Source: Rossellomorea aquimaris (GTDB taxonomy: Bacteria > Bacillota > Bacilli > Bacillales > Bacillaceae_B). From it: a stretch of DNA of 64,000 nt. Below are positions 20,110 through 28,151 of this stretch, piece after piece; the first letter of the stretch is position 1; each line of letters opens with the position of its first letter. Under the pieces are notes generated by a model. That model worked only from the letters and a program-made list of their open reading frames with translations, searched no databases and had not been told where the DNA came from. Location: positions 124,001-188,000 of the forward strand of contig NZ_VTEX01000004.1 in NCBI RefSeq assembly GCF_008180865.1, written 5' to 3'. A program made the translations under genes and the position numbers.

Positions 20110-20136
20110 TATCTTATGTAAGAATGGACAAGCCGT
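20110..20136 (-). promoter_or_regulatory. candidate sigma-K promoter
   Basis: On the minus strand an AC at 20135-20136 is followed after 16 bases by CATAAGATA. This matches the sigma-K pattern AC-N16/17-CATAnnnTA. It lies ~40 bases upstream of the small Arg-rich gene. Confidence 0.5.
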
Positions 20137-20212
20137 AAGGGCGTACTCCTACTTTTGAAAAAAGAGGCGATTTCTACTTTAGAAAACGGAAATGTATAGA
20201 TTTCTTCAAACC

Positions 20213-20250
20213 AAAAAACCCCACGAATCCACCTGGGCTCATAGGGTTTT
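20213..20250 (-). terminator. original spo0A terminator, now displaced by the insertion
   Basis: On the minus strand AAACCC pairs with GGGTTT around an inner CCA-GG-TGG element, followed by a T-run. It lies just beyond the distal att copy. In the uninterrupted chromosome it would follow the spo0A stop by about 50 bases; it is now about 13 kb away. Confidence 0.6.
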
Positions 20251-20288
20251 AAATCGTTCTATTCAGTTAAGAAATGATCGCACTATTC

Positions 20289-20393
20289 CTTACCCTTTCA
20301 TGAAGCCATATGTTCCAGACGAAGCTTATCAGCAACCATCGCAATGAACTCTGAGTTTGTCGGCTTTGCTTTTGACATACTCACTGTGTATCC
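20289..20393. repeat. attachment site copy distal to the integrase (duplicate of the spo0A 3' end)
   Basis: 105 bases identical to 33220-33324. It contains the last 31 codons and stop of spo0A but no upstream part of the gene, so it is a by-product of site-specific integration and not a second gene. Confidence 0.93.
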
Positions 20394-20406
20394 GTTGGTA
20401 TATCAG

Positions 20407-20456
20407 CTTTTTGAACGTACTGTATGTTTGTTTATATCATTTATTTATTGGTATGT
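20407..20456. promoter_or_regulatory. distal arm-type recombinase sites
   Basis: Three blocks, CTTTTTGAAC (20407), CTGTATGTTT (20420) and ATCATTTATTTATTGGTATGT-like (20436-20456), recur in the same order and inverted orientation at the integrase end (33146 down to 33086). This is the layout expected for integrase and excisionase arm binding. Confidence 0.6.
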
Positions 20457-20671
20457 ATTGTAGTGGTTAGTTGGTAACTACTCACTAACTATTTCCAGTA
20501 TATTAGTACGTTTTCTACAAGTCAACACTTATATAACTGGTGTCTTACTGAAACATACGTTATTTGATAGATATAGCTGAAAGTTGTGCTTCTCACGGGA
20601 CCTACAAGCGATTTAACCTTTTCTCTGTCTATCATCATACATCTAATATTAATTCCTTCATTATATAGACA

Positions 20672-20704
20672 TAAAAAAGGCACTGTCCACTTTGGTCAGC
20701 ACCC
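20672..20704 (-). terminator. terminator at the distal end of the element
   Basis: On the minus strand GGTGCTGACC pairs imperfectly (two G-U, one mismatch) with GGACAGTGCC, followed by six Ts. It serves the gene ending at 20719. The ~220 bases between this and the arm sites hold no gene. Confidence 0.6.
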
Positions 20705-20718
20705 ATCACTTAATTTCT

Positions 20719-21213
20719 TTATTCAAGTCCACTGTCCGGAAATGAAAGTTTCAATAGCATCTTACCGTAATTGATTAAACTTGACATTGTTTCAATTGCA
20801 TCATTTGTGTCTTGTGCCTTGCTTACTACTTTTTTAATAACAGATTCTGCTTCTTCTACAGTTTGTGCTTTTGTGACATTCATCATTTCCTTATAGAGTT
20901 CAAGAATTTCTTCATTTACTTCATTACCCTTTCTTATTAACCCTACCATGTCAGGTAAATGAGAAGTATTTTCTGCGATTTGTTTAGTCATTTCATGCAT
21001 CTCAATTTCACGTTGTTCAGCTTCTTGTTCTTTTAATAATTTGTTCCGTTGCATTTCTCTCATATACTTTTCAGCTTCTGCCATTCCTTTGTAACTTGCA
21101 CTTAAACCATCCATTTTAAGAACTGGTTTATCTTCTCCTATATCCATTTTAGGTAATGGTTTTACTCCCCCTATATCCATTTTTAGTTTTGGAATATTAA
21201 ACTTATCCATCAT
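20719..21213 (-). CDS. uncharacterised element protein with N-terminal KMDIG repeats
   Basis: About 164 residues. I do not recognise the family. The N terminus holds three short repeats of the form K-x-K-M-D-[IG] separated by K-P (residues ~8-40). The middle (~45-110) is a charged coiled coil rich in E, K and M. The C-terminal ~40 residues look amphipathic helical. The start at 21213 (or the next ATG at 21210) is preferred over an earlier GTG, since GGTGGTG precedes it. It is the last gene before the distal att and has its own terminator. Coiled-coil composition matches the two neighbouring element genes, suggesting a structural or scaffolding role (inference). Confidence 0.6.
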   Translation of the reverse strand: MMDKFNIPKLKMDIGGVKPLPKMDIGEDKPVLKMDGLSASYKGMAEAEKYMREMQRNKLLKEQEAEQREIEMHEMTKQIAENTSHLPDMVGLIRKGNEVNEEILELYKEMMNVTKAQTVEEAESVIKKVVSKAQDTNDAIETMSSLINYGKMLLKLSFPDSGLE

Positions 21214-21291
21214 CAACACCACCACTGTAAAATTTTTCTTGTTATTATTATATCAGGTCTTAAATAACTCTGAATACTATATTTTCACATA

Positions 21292-21343
21292 AAAAAATCA
21301 CCCTGAAAGAGAAGGTAGTTTCACCAACTCAATCAGGGTTTCT
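21292..21343 (-). terminator. terminator after the 228-residue coiled-coil gene
   Basis: On the minus strand ACCCTGA ... TCAGGGT enclose a long loop and are followed by a seven-T run. Confidence 0.65.
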
Positions 21344-21353
21344 TCATGTGTAT

Positions 21354-22040
21354 TTAATATAGCTTTCTTCCGGTCAATAGTTCTGTAATCCGTTCTTCAT
21401 TCAAAGCTAAAGCTTCCAGTGTAACAGGGTTTTCTTTAGTAAGTTCAGTATATTCTTCTACAATGGTTTCACTGGTGTTAAAGCCGTAATAACGCATGTA
21501 ATCATTTATCATGTTTTCACTAGTAACAACAGAACGGTATTCTTCAGCCAATGCTACCACCTTCTGCATGTAATCAGCTTTAAGTTCCTGAATCTCTTTA
21601 GCCTTTACAGAAGAAGCTTCTGCAACTGCCTTCACGTACTTATGTTTAATACTGTTCATTTCACCAGTGATTCTAATAATTTCAGCTTTTTCAAGGTCCT
21701 TCAGCTTGTCCTGTTCTCCATTAGCTTCTTCCAGTGCTTTTTTTAGTGGTTCCAGGGCTTCTTTCTTGGCTTGTAATTCTTCCATAGATACCTTTCCTTG
21801 TACTTGCCTTCTGTATGTATCATCATACTCTTTAAAAGCCTTCTCAAAAGAATCTGAAGCATTTAACACTTTTATATCAGCTTCATTTTTACGCTTATCA
21901 ATAGCTTCCAGTGTTCTCTTCAGGTCAAACTGTAATGATTCCATACGTGAAATATTCCGGTTCTTATTAGCCGGTTTTGGTGAACGCTGCTTAAACATAT
22001 TTTTAAAGTAAGATGTAATTTTCTCCACTAATTTCTTCAT
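21354..22040 (-). CDS. coiled-coil protein of the element (paralogue of the next gene)
   Basis: A 228-residue, almost entirely helical protein with a basic N terminus (~1-30) and heptad-rich segments at ~35-160. The family is not recognised. The segment around residue 78, reading Y-R-R-Q-V-Q-G-K-V-S-M-E-E-L-Q, resembles the segment around residue 52 of the gene at 22146-22772 (Y-K-A-Y-V-L-G-D-V-S-L-D-A-Y-Q), so the two appear to be distant paralogues. AAGGGG precedes the ATG. Terminators lie on both sides, so it may be a single transcription unit. Capsid scaffold or size-determination proteins of phage satellites often look like this, but that is inference. Confidence 0.6.
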   Translation of the reverse strand: MKKLVEKITSYFKNMFKQRSPKPANKNRNISRMESLQFDLKRTLEAIDKRKNEADIKVLNASDSFEKAFKEYDDTYRRQVQGKVSMEELQAKKEALEPLKKALEEANGEQDKLKDLEKAEIIRITGEMNSIKHKYVKAVAEASSVKAKEIQELKADYMQKVVALAEEYRSVVTSENMINDYMRYYGFNTSETIVEEYTELTKENPVTLEALALNEERITELLTGRKLY

Positions 22041-22097
22041 TGATAAAATCCCCTTTTCAGTTCTGATTATTGAATATTAATTTTCAAAAATGACTAC

Positions 22098-22136
22098 AAA
22101 AAAAGAAGGTGGAATCTGAAGTGAATCAGAACCACC
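22098..22136 (-). terminator. terminator after the 208-residue coiled-coil gene
   Basis: On the minus strand AGGTGG/CCACCT with inner TCTGA/TCAGA pairs, then seven Ts. Confidence 0.75.
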
Positions 22137-22145
22137 TATTAATTA

Positions 22146-22772
22146 TTAAAATTTGTAATAGTCCTTAAAGTAAGCTTTCATTACTTCATCTGGTGTTACG
22201 TCTAAACCATTCTTAATGCTATGATAAGTAGAAATATTAGTTTCCACTTCGGCTTTCCTTGATGCGTAACTAAAATCCTTTTCACCTACTTCAACTTTCA
22301 GACGGTCAAGCATTACTTCAAATTTAGAAGATTCACCAACTTCCTTCTGAATCTGATTCAATGTCGCAAGATACTGTTCTTTAGCTTCTAATATCTTTTT
22401 AACCCCATCAGCTTTATTCTTAATATTTACCTTTGCAAAGTCTGGTGCGTGTTCTCGTAATTCAGCAAGTACCCCTTGCAATTCTTCGGTCAACAATCCA
22501 CCAATATCTTTAATTTTCATATCTGTTACATGAAGAATATCTTTCTTATCCTGAAGAAGCTTCTGTTCAGTTTGGTAAGCATCTAATGAAACATCACCCA
22601 ATACATAAGCTTTATACAACTCATGAAGGTGTGCTTCACCGTCCTGAATAGCTTGTACCAGTTCACCCTGTTCTTCTTTAGCTTTATCCAGTGCTGAAGC
22701 ATATGATTCTTTAATCTGTTCAGCCTTTTCAAAAATACCTTTATATGTTTTAATTACGGTTGCTTTATTCAT
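22146..22772 (-). CDS. coiled-coil protein of the element
   Basis: A 208-residue helical protein of unknown family, with long amphipathic stretches at ~10-110 and ~120-185 and an aromatic C terminus (Y-F-K-D-Y-Y-K-F). It resembles the preceding-described 228-residue protein in the V-x-G-x-V-S-[LM]-[DE] segment. Its ATG overlaps the stop of the 57-residue gene by one base (TAATG), so the two are translationally coupled and belong to the cluster led by the XRE gene. Confidence 0.6.
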   Translation of the reverse strand: MNKATVIKTYKGIFEKAEQIKESYASALDKAKEEQGELVQAIQDGEAHLHELYKAYVLGDVSLDAYQTEQKLLQDKKDILHVTDMKIKDIGGLLTEELQGVLAELREHAPDFAKVNIKNKADGVKKILEAKEQYLATLNQIQKEVGESSKFEVMLDRLKVEVGEKDFSYASRKAEVETNISTYHSIKNGLDVTPDEVMKAYFKDYYKF

Positions 22773-22945
22773 TATTCATCTTCCCCTTCTAGTTTAATTT
22801 CTTCAGTTTCAGCTTTAACTTCATTTGTTACAGTTGGTCCAGTTTGCCGTTCAGCACGTTCTTTCTCAATACGGGCACTTTCTCTCACTTCACGTTCTTC
22901 AGCTAATCTTTTAGTGCCTTCAACGATGTCCAAAATTGCACTCAT
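22772..22945 (-). CDS. small charged element protein (57 residues)
   Basis: A 57-residue protein, M-S-A-I-L-D-I-V-E-G at the start, then a strongly charged helix rich in R and E and an acidic tail. No family recognised. It is supported by its ribosome-binding region (AAAGGA), the one-base TAATG overlap with the next gene and a 7-base gap after the preceding gene, all typical of a tight operon. Possibly a small accessory or anti-repressor-type protein, but that is a guess. Confidence 0.55.
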   Translation of the reverse strand: MSAILDIVEGTKRLAEEREVRESARIEKERAERQTGPTVTNEVKAETEEIKLEGEDE

Positions 22946-22952
22946 TAATCAT

Positions 22953-23411
22953 TTATCCTTTCAGTCTCTGTAATAATAACTGCTTCTTCTCGTCAACCGA
23001 TTTAGGTGCAGAAGTACCAGTTCCATCTTTACTTATTCCAAGCTTCTGGGCTTGTATGCGATTATCAGCTTCAACCACATAACCGAATACATCCATAAAC
23101 ATCTTCATTTCTGCTGAAGAAACACTTTGTTTATCAGCAAAAGCCATAACTTTTTTCTTCATCTTCTGCACGGCTTGTAACTCATCTTCAGGTAATAGAA
23201 TGTGTGCCATTTCATTGATATATTTCTGATAGGCTTCATTTTCCATCCATTTGTAAAAGGTTTTCGATGACATACTAAAGTGCTTGAACATCTTCTCTTT
23301 TGTGAATCCGTTTTTCAGCTTGTTGGTGACATAAAATTTGGCTACTGCAACCTGTTCACCAGTAACCCCGTAAGGTACTTCTATATCATGAATACTTTTT
23401 TCTTGTGCCAT
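22953..23411 (-). CDS. phage-type helix-turn-helix protein, small-terminase-like
   Basis: A 152-residue protein. The N-terminal half (~14-70) holds a helix-turn-helix resembling that of phBC6A51-type phage proteins and small terminase subunits (VAVAKFYVTNKLKNG, then FKHFSMSSKTFYKWMENEAYQKYI). The C-terminal half is helical with a charged tail (KKQLLLQRLKG). Small terminases choose DNA for packaging; phage satellites often carry their own to redirect packaging. No large terminase gene is nearby, which suits a satellite but also allows a simple regulator. Ribosome-binding site AAGGGG upstream; 18 bases separate it from the previous gene. Confidence 0.5.
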   Translation of the reverse strand: MAQEKSIHDIEVPYGVTGEQVAVAKFYVTNKLKNGFTKEKMFKHFSMSSKTFYKWMENEAYQKYINEMAHILLPEDELQAVQKMKKKVMAFADKQSVSSAEMKMFMDVFGYVVEADNRIQAQKLGISKDGTGTSAPKSVDEKKQLLLQRLKG

Positions 23412-23429
23412 TCCTTCCGGTTCCCCTTT

Positions 23430-23852
23430 CTATTTCACTGAAATTACTTCAGGCTTGTAATGATGCGAAAGCGATTTCCATTTGCCAATTAAAGATTCTG
23501 TATAGCTTTTATAGAGATTCGTTTGAAGTATCTTATTCAGCATCTTCGGAACCCTGTTCACATTTGTATTTCTCTTTCCTAGTTCTTGGTGAATTTCTTG
23601 TAAATCAGAAATAAGCAATGCCTTGTATTTCTTACCACGGGCTTCAAAATGCTTCCAGTGTAAGGTATTATCTTTATGTGTGAATTTGACTTCATAAGAA
23701 AAAGAAGCTTCCCTTACTTCTGCAACGGTTTCAGAAATCATTACTGCAAGGATTCCTTTACTCTCAATCTGTTCCCCTTCAAGTGCTTTCATTACTGTTT
23801 GAAGGTTCCCTTTAATATCTTCAATTCGTTGTATGTTCGACTTCCTAGCCAT
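23430..23852 (-). CDS. uncharacterised element protein (140 residues)
   Basis: A 140-residue basic protein of unknown family, mixed alpha/beta by appearance, with the segment FSYEVKFTHKDNTLHWKHF in the middle and a basic C-terminal third. It starts two bases after the XRE stop (TGA-A-ATG) with AAAGGGGAT upstream, so it is co-translated with the repressor gene and heads the conserved-looking cluster down to 22146. A DNA- or RNA-binding role fits the charge but is not shown. Confidence 0.55.
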   Translation of the reverse strand: MARKSNIQRIEDIKGNLQTVMKALEGEQIESKGILAVMISETVAEVREASFSYEVKFTHKDNTLHWKHFEARGKKYKALLISDLQEIHQELGKRNTNVNRVPKMLNKILQTNLYKSYTESLIGKWKSLSHHYKPEVISVK

Positions 23853-23853
23853 T

Positions 23854-24105
23854 TCATTTATCCCCTTTTTGATTATGATTGTTCATAACTTTATACAAAA
23901 AAATTTGGTCTGATTCATCTAATCCCATTTCAGTAAAAGCTTTTCTGATAATCCTTTCAGCATCAGGTGATACTTTAAGAATCCCAGCTTCGTATTTACT
24001 TAAAGTAGATTGAGAAATACCAACCTTTTCAGCCAGTGCTTCCTGTGTTAGTTGTTCAGTAAAGTGTCGTAGTAGTTTGATAAACATTCCGTTCATACCT
24101 TCCAT
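23854..24105 (-). CDS. XRE-family helix-turn-helix regulator
   Basis: An 83-residue Cro/CI-type DNA-binding protein. The HTH spans ~15-60, with LTQEALAEKVGISQSTLSKYE as the recognition unit. It is the first gene of the leftward cluster and probably its regulator. A 12-bp perfect palindrome upstream (24170-24181) could be its operator. The region opposite holds a divergent gene at 24364, a layout typical of lysogeny or island-maintenance switches. Exact start is uncertain among ATGs at residues 1, 4 and 7. Confidence 0.85.
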   Translation of the reverse strand: MEGMNGMFIKLLRHFTEQLTQEALAEKVGISQSTLSKYEAGILKVSPDAERIIRKAFTEMGLDESDQIFLYKVMNNHNQKGDK

Positions 24106-24169
24106 TCATCCCTTTCAATTAGTAGTTATAGAGAATAATTTATTCGTCATTGACAAAATAAAAAGGGGA

Positions 24170-24181
24170 TGGAATATTCCA
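24170..24181. promoter_or_regulatory. palindrome upstream of the XRE gene, candidate operator
   Basis: TGGAATATTCCA is a perfect 12-bp palindrome about 65 bases upstream of the XRE start, in the divergent spacer. Only one copy was seen. Confidence 0.4.
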
Positions 24182-24363
24182 ACCTCCTTAAGTGAGTTGA
24201 TATTGATAAATAAAATAACAGTACAAAATTTAAACCATTTATAATTTTGTCTACTACTAAGTACGCCAGAATGATAAAAAGTAAGACAGGCACAATAATA
24301 CATTCCATTATTTTCAAACAGAAAGTATAATAAAATAAGAATATTCAAAAAGGGGATGTTGAA

Positions 24364-24801
24364 TTGACCATAAAGATAACTAATTGCACTATCATTAATA
24401 GTGGTACTGGAGTGCATTTAGAAGGCGATAATGTTGATGTGGAAATTAAGGGGATTAGAACTATTAACAATAAAAAAGATATTTATGCGAATGTTGGCAA
24501 AAGGAGTACAGTTATAATAGAAGATTTATCTTCTGATGGATGTAAAACTGAATCAATTACTATCAAAGAATATAATCACACGATTGAGGAGTTAAAAGAA
24601 TTTGTATCATCAAAAGAAAACTATTTTAGTTCTGAAGAAATTAAAGAAATTAATCAAAAGTTGGACGAATTAAAAGAAGTAAAAAACGAACCTGCCAAAG
24701 TAAAAAAAATCATAAATGAAATCTATGGGGTAGGAAAGGATATAAGTTCAAAACTTCTATTTGAGTATATAAAAATAAAAACAGGTTGGTTTTCAGAATA
24801 A
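24364..24801 (+). CDS. uncharacterised protein with beta-rich N terminus, divergent from the XRE gene
   Basis: A 145-residue protein starting at a TTG, 8 bases after AAGGGG; the nearby ATG at 24356 runs into a stop. A -10-like TATAAT is at 24326-24331 with no good -35. Residues 1-55 look like short parallel strands (I-x-I-x-N-C-x-I-I-N-S-G-x-G, V-D-V-E-I-K-G-I), as in beta-helix or pentapeptide-like N termini. Residues 65-145 are helical and charged. Family unknown. It is one of the few rightward genes and divergent from the repressor, the place where islands often keep cargo or antirepressor genes. Confidence 0.6.
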   Translation: MTIKITNCTIINSGTGVHLEGDNVDVEIKGIRTINNKKDIYANVGKRSTVIIEDLSSDGCKTESITIKEYNHTIEELKEFVSSKENYFSSEEIKEINQKLDELKEVKNEPAKVKKIINEIYGVGKDISSKLLFEYIKIKTGWFSE

Positions 24802-25790
24802 CAGCAACATATTTCGTCTACTACTCTTTCCCTATAAGCTTACTATATAGAAACATTATTATAGTTGGCTTTAAGGGAAAGGTTTAGGTCAAAAAATATA
24901 GCGTATTTGTCCGATAGAGTTACTATTGACAGTAAGCCCCCCGGTCCCCCTTGTACCCCCCCTTCCAAACATCTATATATAAATTGATTATTAATATTCA
25001 ACTTTATCAGCACCAACTGAAGAACATCATTAATTACAATTAATCTTTAAAGTTTCACTGAATAACATAGATAACATTCACTAACTATTGATACATCCAC
25101 CTTCACAAGTGCCTTCAGTTCCTTTCAGTTTGTGCTGAATCACCACCTGAATAGAATAAGGAAGCAAAGATTGGTTAAAGCTTATCAGAAGCTAACAGAA
25201 CTAACTGGAATATAACACTGTATCTACACCAGCAAACCCTGAATGTATCCAGCTTATCTTCACCTTCTGTAATACAACTGCTTCCACTATAAAAAACTAC
25301 AGGTGTATCTAGTAACCAAGGTACACACCAGCCTGTTATAGAAAATCAGCATCCCTTTATTTAGTCAGTACCCCACCATATTAAAAATAAGGATGGACCC
25401 TTGTTAAATTTCAGAAGGTACACCCCTATTACTTGACAATAACAATATACATAAATTTGAATATTAAATACACTCACAACTTCCGATAACAATCGTTATG
25501 TAAACTTCATATTATCTTAACCCTTGTTATTACTGCATTCTTGAATGGAAGGAAACACTTAGAAAATAATAGTATACACGATTTTATACATTGCCTTTAT
25601 ATCAACGTTTTCAGTACCGAAAACAAAGAGTTATACAAAGGTGTACAAGTGTTGGTCCAATGCAAAATGAATAAATTGAAATTTCAACATATTCCTAATA
25701 AAGTTCCACGAATTAGGATAAAAGTCTCATTAAAGGTATTCCCATCCCCACTAACATATAATATAATTGGAATTACCAACCATTAGGAGG
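24802..25790. other. ~1-kb gene-poor, AT-rich stretch with a strand-biased C-run cluster
   Basis: No convincing gene. At 24937-24962 three C-runs (6, 5 and 7 bases) stand out in otherwise AT-rich DNA, giving three G-runs on the minus strand. A short dyad, ATAAC-AATC-GTTAT, lies near 25495. The frame at 25541-25786 lacks a ribosome-binding site. The stretch could hold an origin, nick site or transcript, but nothing decisive is visible. Confidence 0.5.
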
Positions 25791-25797
25791 TGATTAC

Positions 25798-26067
25798 ATG
25801 CATAAAGTTCATTTTGTGGATTTTGATAATAAAAAAGTATTAAGAGAAGAAACAGTGGAGAAATATAATGAAGTGCTTGAAATGGCTGAATCAATGTCCA
25901 AGATAAAAGGACAAGAAATACTTCTATTTGATAGCTTATTCAGAACACTGAAAGCAGAATTCTCCCATTATACAACGGTTAGAAAAGGAACATCTACTCT
26001 GTATTTTCTCAACTTCAAGAATGTTACCTTATCTGATATTCAAGTACCCGTCCAATTAACACCATGA
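25798..26067 (+). CDS. uncharacterised small protein (89 residues)
   Basis: An 89-residue protein of unknown family, with an N-terminal strand (H-K-V-H-F-V-D-F-D), a charged helix (~15-40) and a beta-rich C terminus. Translation is well supported: AGGAGGTG 6 bases before the ATG, a TATAAT at 25762-25767 upstream and a terminator at 26094. It stands alone on the plus strand between two gene-free regions. Cargo function is unknown. Confidence 0.6.
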   Translation: MHKVHFVDFDNKKVLREETVEKYNEVLEMAESMSKIKGQEILLFDSLFRTLKAEFSHYTTVRKGTSTLYFLNFKNVTLSDIQVPVQLTP

Positions 26068-26093
26068 TATCAACTACATAGGAACGACTTTGA

Positions 26094-26124
26094 GGTGAAC
26101 AGTCTATACTGGTTCACTTTTTTA
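26094..26124 (+). terminator. terminator after the 89-residue gene
   Basis: GTGAAC-AGT pairs with ACT-GGTTCAC (one bulge), followed by six Ts. Confidence 0.75.
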
Positions 26125-26796
26125 TTTGCCCTGAAAACTAGTGATACTGAAGATATCGTAAATAAACTAATTACCTTTTCCTTCCCTGTCTCCCACGTTC
26201 ATTTCATGGGTAAAATCAGCACCTCTAAACACGAACTACCCCCACCAATATCCTTATTTCGTTCACAATTTAGACATATTATTGCACTGTAACCGTACTT
26301 AACCCTAACCAGCCACACATTCTGTATATCTCCATTTACGCACTGTTCAGATACTTGTTTAAGCCACTTGTATAAAAGAAGTAAACAGAGATTCATAACC
26401 ACCCTATACAAATTCAGGGAAATGACGGTAAGACAAAGATGTGTACAAATGTGTCCCTAATATCGACAATTGTGTGACAAATAGACACAATCTGTCTTAC
26501 TTCATGCCATTTTCAAGACCCTATTAGTAGGAAATAAGAGATAACGGTAACACTGAAATAACTGCTAAACTTCTTTAAAAGTTTCCATTAATAACTCTGT
26601 ATAATAAAGCATTAACCGTTTAGAGTTTCCTTCACTACGTTCAGAAAACATATAAATAAAAAATAACTAATTTAATTCTTTTCATATTTTGCTGAAGAAT
26701 GAAGCAAAATTCATAACGCTATATCTGTTATTACTCTCTATATTCAGAAATAAAGGATAAGTATATTCTTAATCTCAATTAACCAATTACATACAA
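26125..26796. other. ~670-base gene-free region with an inverted repeat and TGTGT iteron-like motifs
   Basis: No gene. At 26428-26500 an inverted repeat, GTAAGACA/TGTCTTAC, encloses an inner TTGTGT/ACACAA hairpin and three near-iterons of the form TGTGTnnnnAAT. This is the densest repeat structure in the element outside its ends. The region is closed by a strong plus-strand terminator at 26797, although no gene feeds it. An untranslated RNA or replication/regulatory locus is possible. Confidence 0.45.
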
Positions 26797-26859
26797 TACC
26801 CTGAAGCTTTTACTGGTCTCTGTATCACTTACCAGTAATAACTTCAGGGTACTTTTTTT
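26797..26859 (+). terminator. strong terminator in the gene-free region
   Basis: TACCCTGAAG pairs with CTTCAGGGTA and an inner ACTGGT with ACCAGT, then seven Ts on the plus strand. No plus-strand gene precedes it within 700 bases. Confidence 0.75.
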
Positions 26860-26965
26860 ATGCCTACTTTCATCATCTAAAGCATCTTATTTTATTGTTA
26901 TGGAGTTCTAAGCTGTCATCTAAGATTGGAGTTTCCTGAATAACCCATCTTCTAGCTTGTCAATA

Positions 26966-28135
26966 TTAATAGTAATAAAATTCATCATCATACTTCAAAG
27001 TAGAAAGTAAACTATCTTGATTTACCATACTCCCTTGTGAGTAATTTTTAAAATCTGGGTGAGTTACTTTATCCCACCAAACTAAAACTTTTAATCCTTC
27101 TGGTAAGTAGCTATCTATTTTTTCTACAAGCTTCTTACAAGTATCTAATGCATCTACTAGCTGATTTATGTTGGTTGTCAATAAAGGTAATAGTTCCGAT
27201 GTTTTAGACTTACTTTCGAACGCTGAAGGATGTATAAACCTATTTCGTGTTTCATTAATTATCTTGTATTCTTTCACCAGTTTATTTAGTTCATTTGAGT
27301 TACTAGTCACAAATTCTGGAATGATTAATCTTTTAATTATTTCATCATCTTCAACTTTATGATTGTCTATTATACCTTTTGCAGAATCAGTTATAAGTTG
27401 GTATGTAGAATGCTTTACATTATAAAAAATGTAATATAAATAAGATTCTACAAATGTAACTGAAGATACCCAAAGAGTTCTCATTAGCGTATCAATTTCA
27501 TATTTTAGCTTTCTATTTTCTACGAAATTTTGCTTTTCAATAATAGGAATCTGTTGATTGGCAGCCATACGTATTTTAAACGTCTCTAACTTATCCACAA
27601 ATATATTCCAATTATTTATGATATCTGAGTATGTAAAGAATTCTGGAACAGTTAAAATTAATCCGGACATCAAATCAATGTTTACCCAATGATGCGATTG
27701 TACGTTATTATGAATTCTTTTATATAACTTTTTCAAGTCTAGAATTTCTTCTATTATGCCCACAGGTTTTACATAAGTTCCATGTTTTTTGGTTTCATCT
27801 ACAATATCTCTAAATAATTCAATAATCTTATCTATAGTTTTGTATTCAGCATGATTGTAAAACCCACTTGCTTTTAAACTTGTCTCCACTTGAAATTGAA
27901 AGAATTCAAGTATCTCGTTATTATTATATTTCTTGGGGTTTTTTTTAATATCGTAAACCCATTGAAAATTTTCTTCCTGACCTTTTGTAAGTTGTCTCCC
28001 ACTACATATATTAATAAAAATGGCGGTTAATCCATACTTATAGCATTTTTTAGGTTTGCCACTTAAGGGTTTCATTGATTTTCCACTTAGAAGCATTTGC
28101 AACTCTTTTACTAAATCCTGTTTCTGCATCTGCAT
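26966..28135 (-). CDS. HEPN-motif protein B of a two-gene module
   Basis: A 389-residue protein starting at the ATG at 28135, which has AAAGGGG 6 bases upstream (an in-frame ATG 42 bases earlier lacks one). It is largely helical. The C-terminal third carries E-T-R-N-R-F-I-H-P (R297-x4-H302), the R-x4-6-H signature of HEPN ribonuclease domains, followed by long helices and a tail of tyrosines. The N-terminal ~200 residues are unassigned. It lies 16 bases downstream of another HEPN-motif gene, so the two are co-transcribed. HEPN pairs are common in RNA-targeting defence and toxin systems; that role here is inference. Very low GC, unlike the host. Confidence 0.6.
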   Translation of the reverse strand: MQMQKQDLVKELQMLLSGKSMKPLSGKPKKCYKYGLTAIFINICSGRQLTKGQEENFQWVYDIKKNPKKYNNNEILEFFQFQVETSLKASGFYNHAEYKTIDKIIELFRDIVDETKKHGTYVKPVGIIEEILDLKKLYKRIHNNVQSHHWVNIDLMSGLILTVPEFFTYSDIINNWNIFVDKLETFKIRMAANQQIPIIEKQNFVENRKLKYEIDTLMRTLWVSSVTFVESYLYYIFYNVKHSTYQLITDSAKGIIDNHKVEDDEIIKRLIIPEFVTSNSNELNKLVKEYKIINETRNRFIHPSAFESKSKTSELLPLLTTNINQLVDALDTCKKLVEKIDSYLPEGLKVLVWWDKVTHPDFKNYSQGSMVNQDSLLSTLKYDDEFYYY

Positions 28136-28151
28136 TGTATTCCCCTTTATC

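Noticed and set aside
20289..20393. A second, broken copy of spo0A
   Set aside because: It is exactly the 105 bases shared with the intact gene's end and has no upstream spo0A sequence. Site-specific integration explains it.
25541..25786. An 81-codon frame in the element
   Set aside because: It starts at a TTG with no ribosome-binding site, and the promoter of the better supported gene at 25798 lies in its end.
26095..26411. Short frames on both strands at 26.1-26.4 kb
   Set aside because: No ribosome-binding sites; one begins inside a terminator hairpin.
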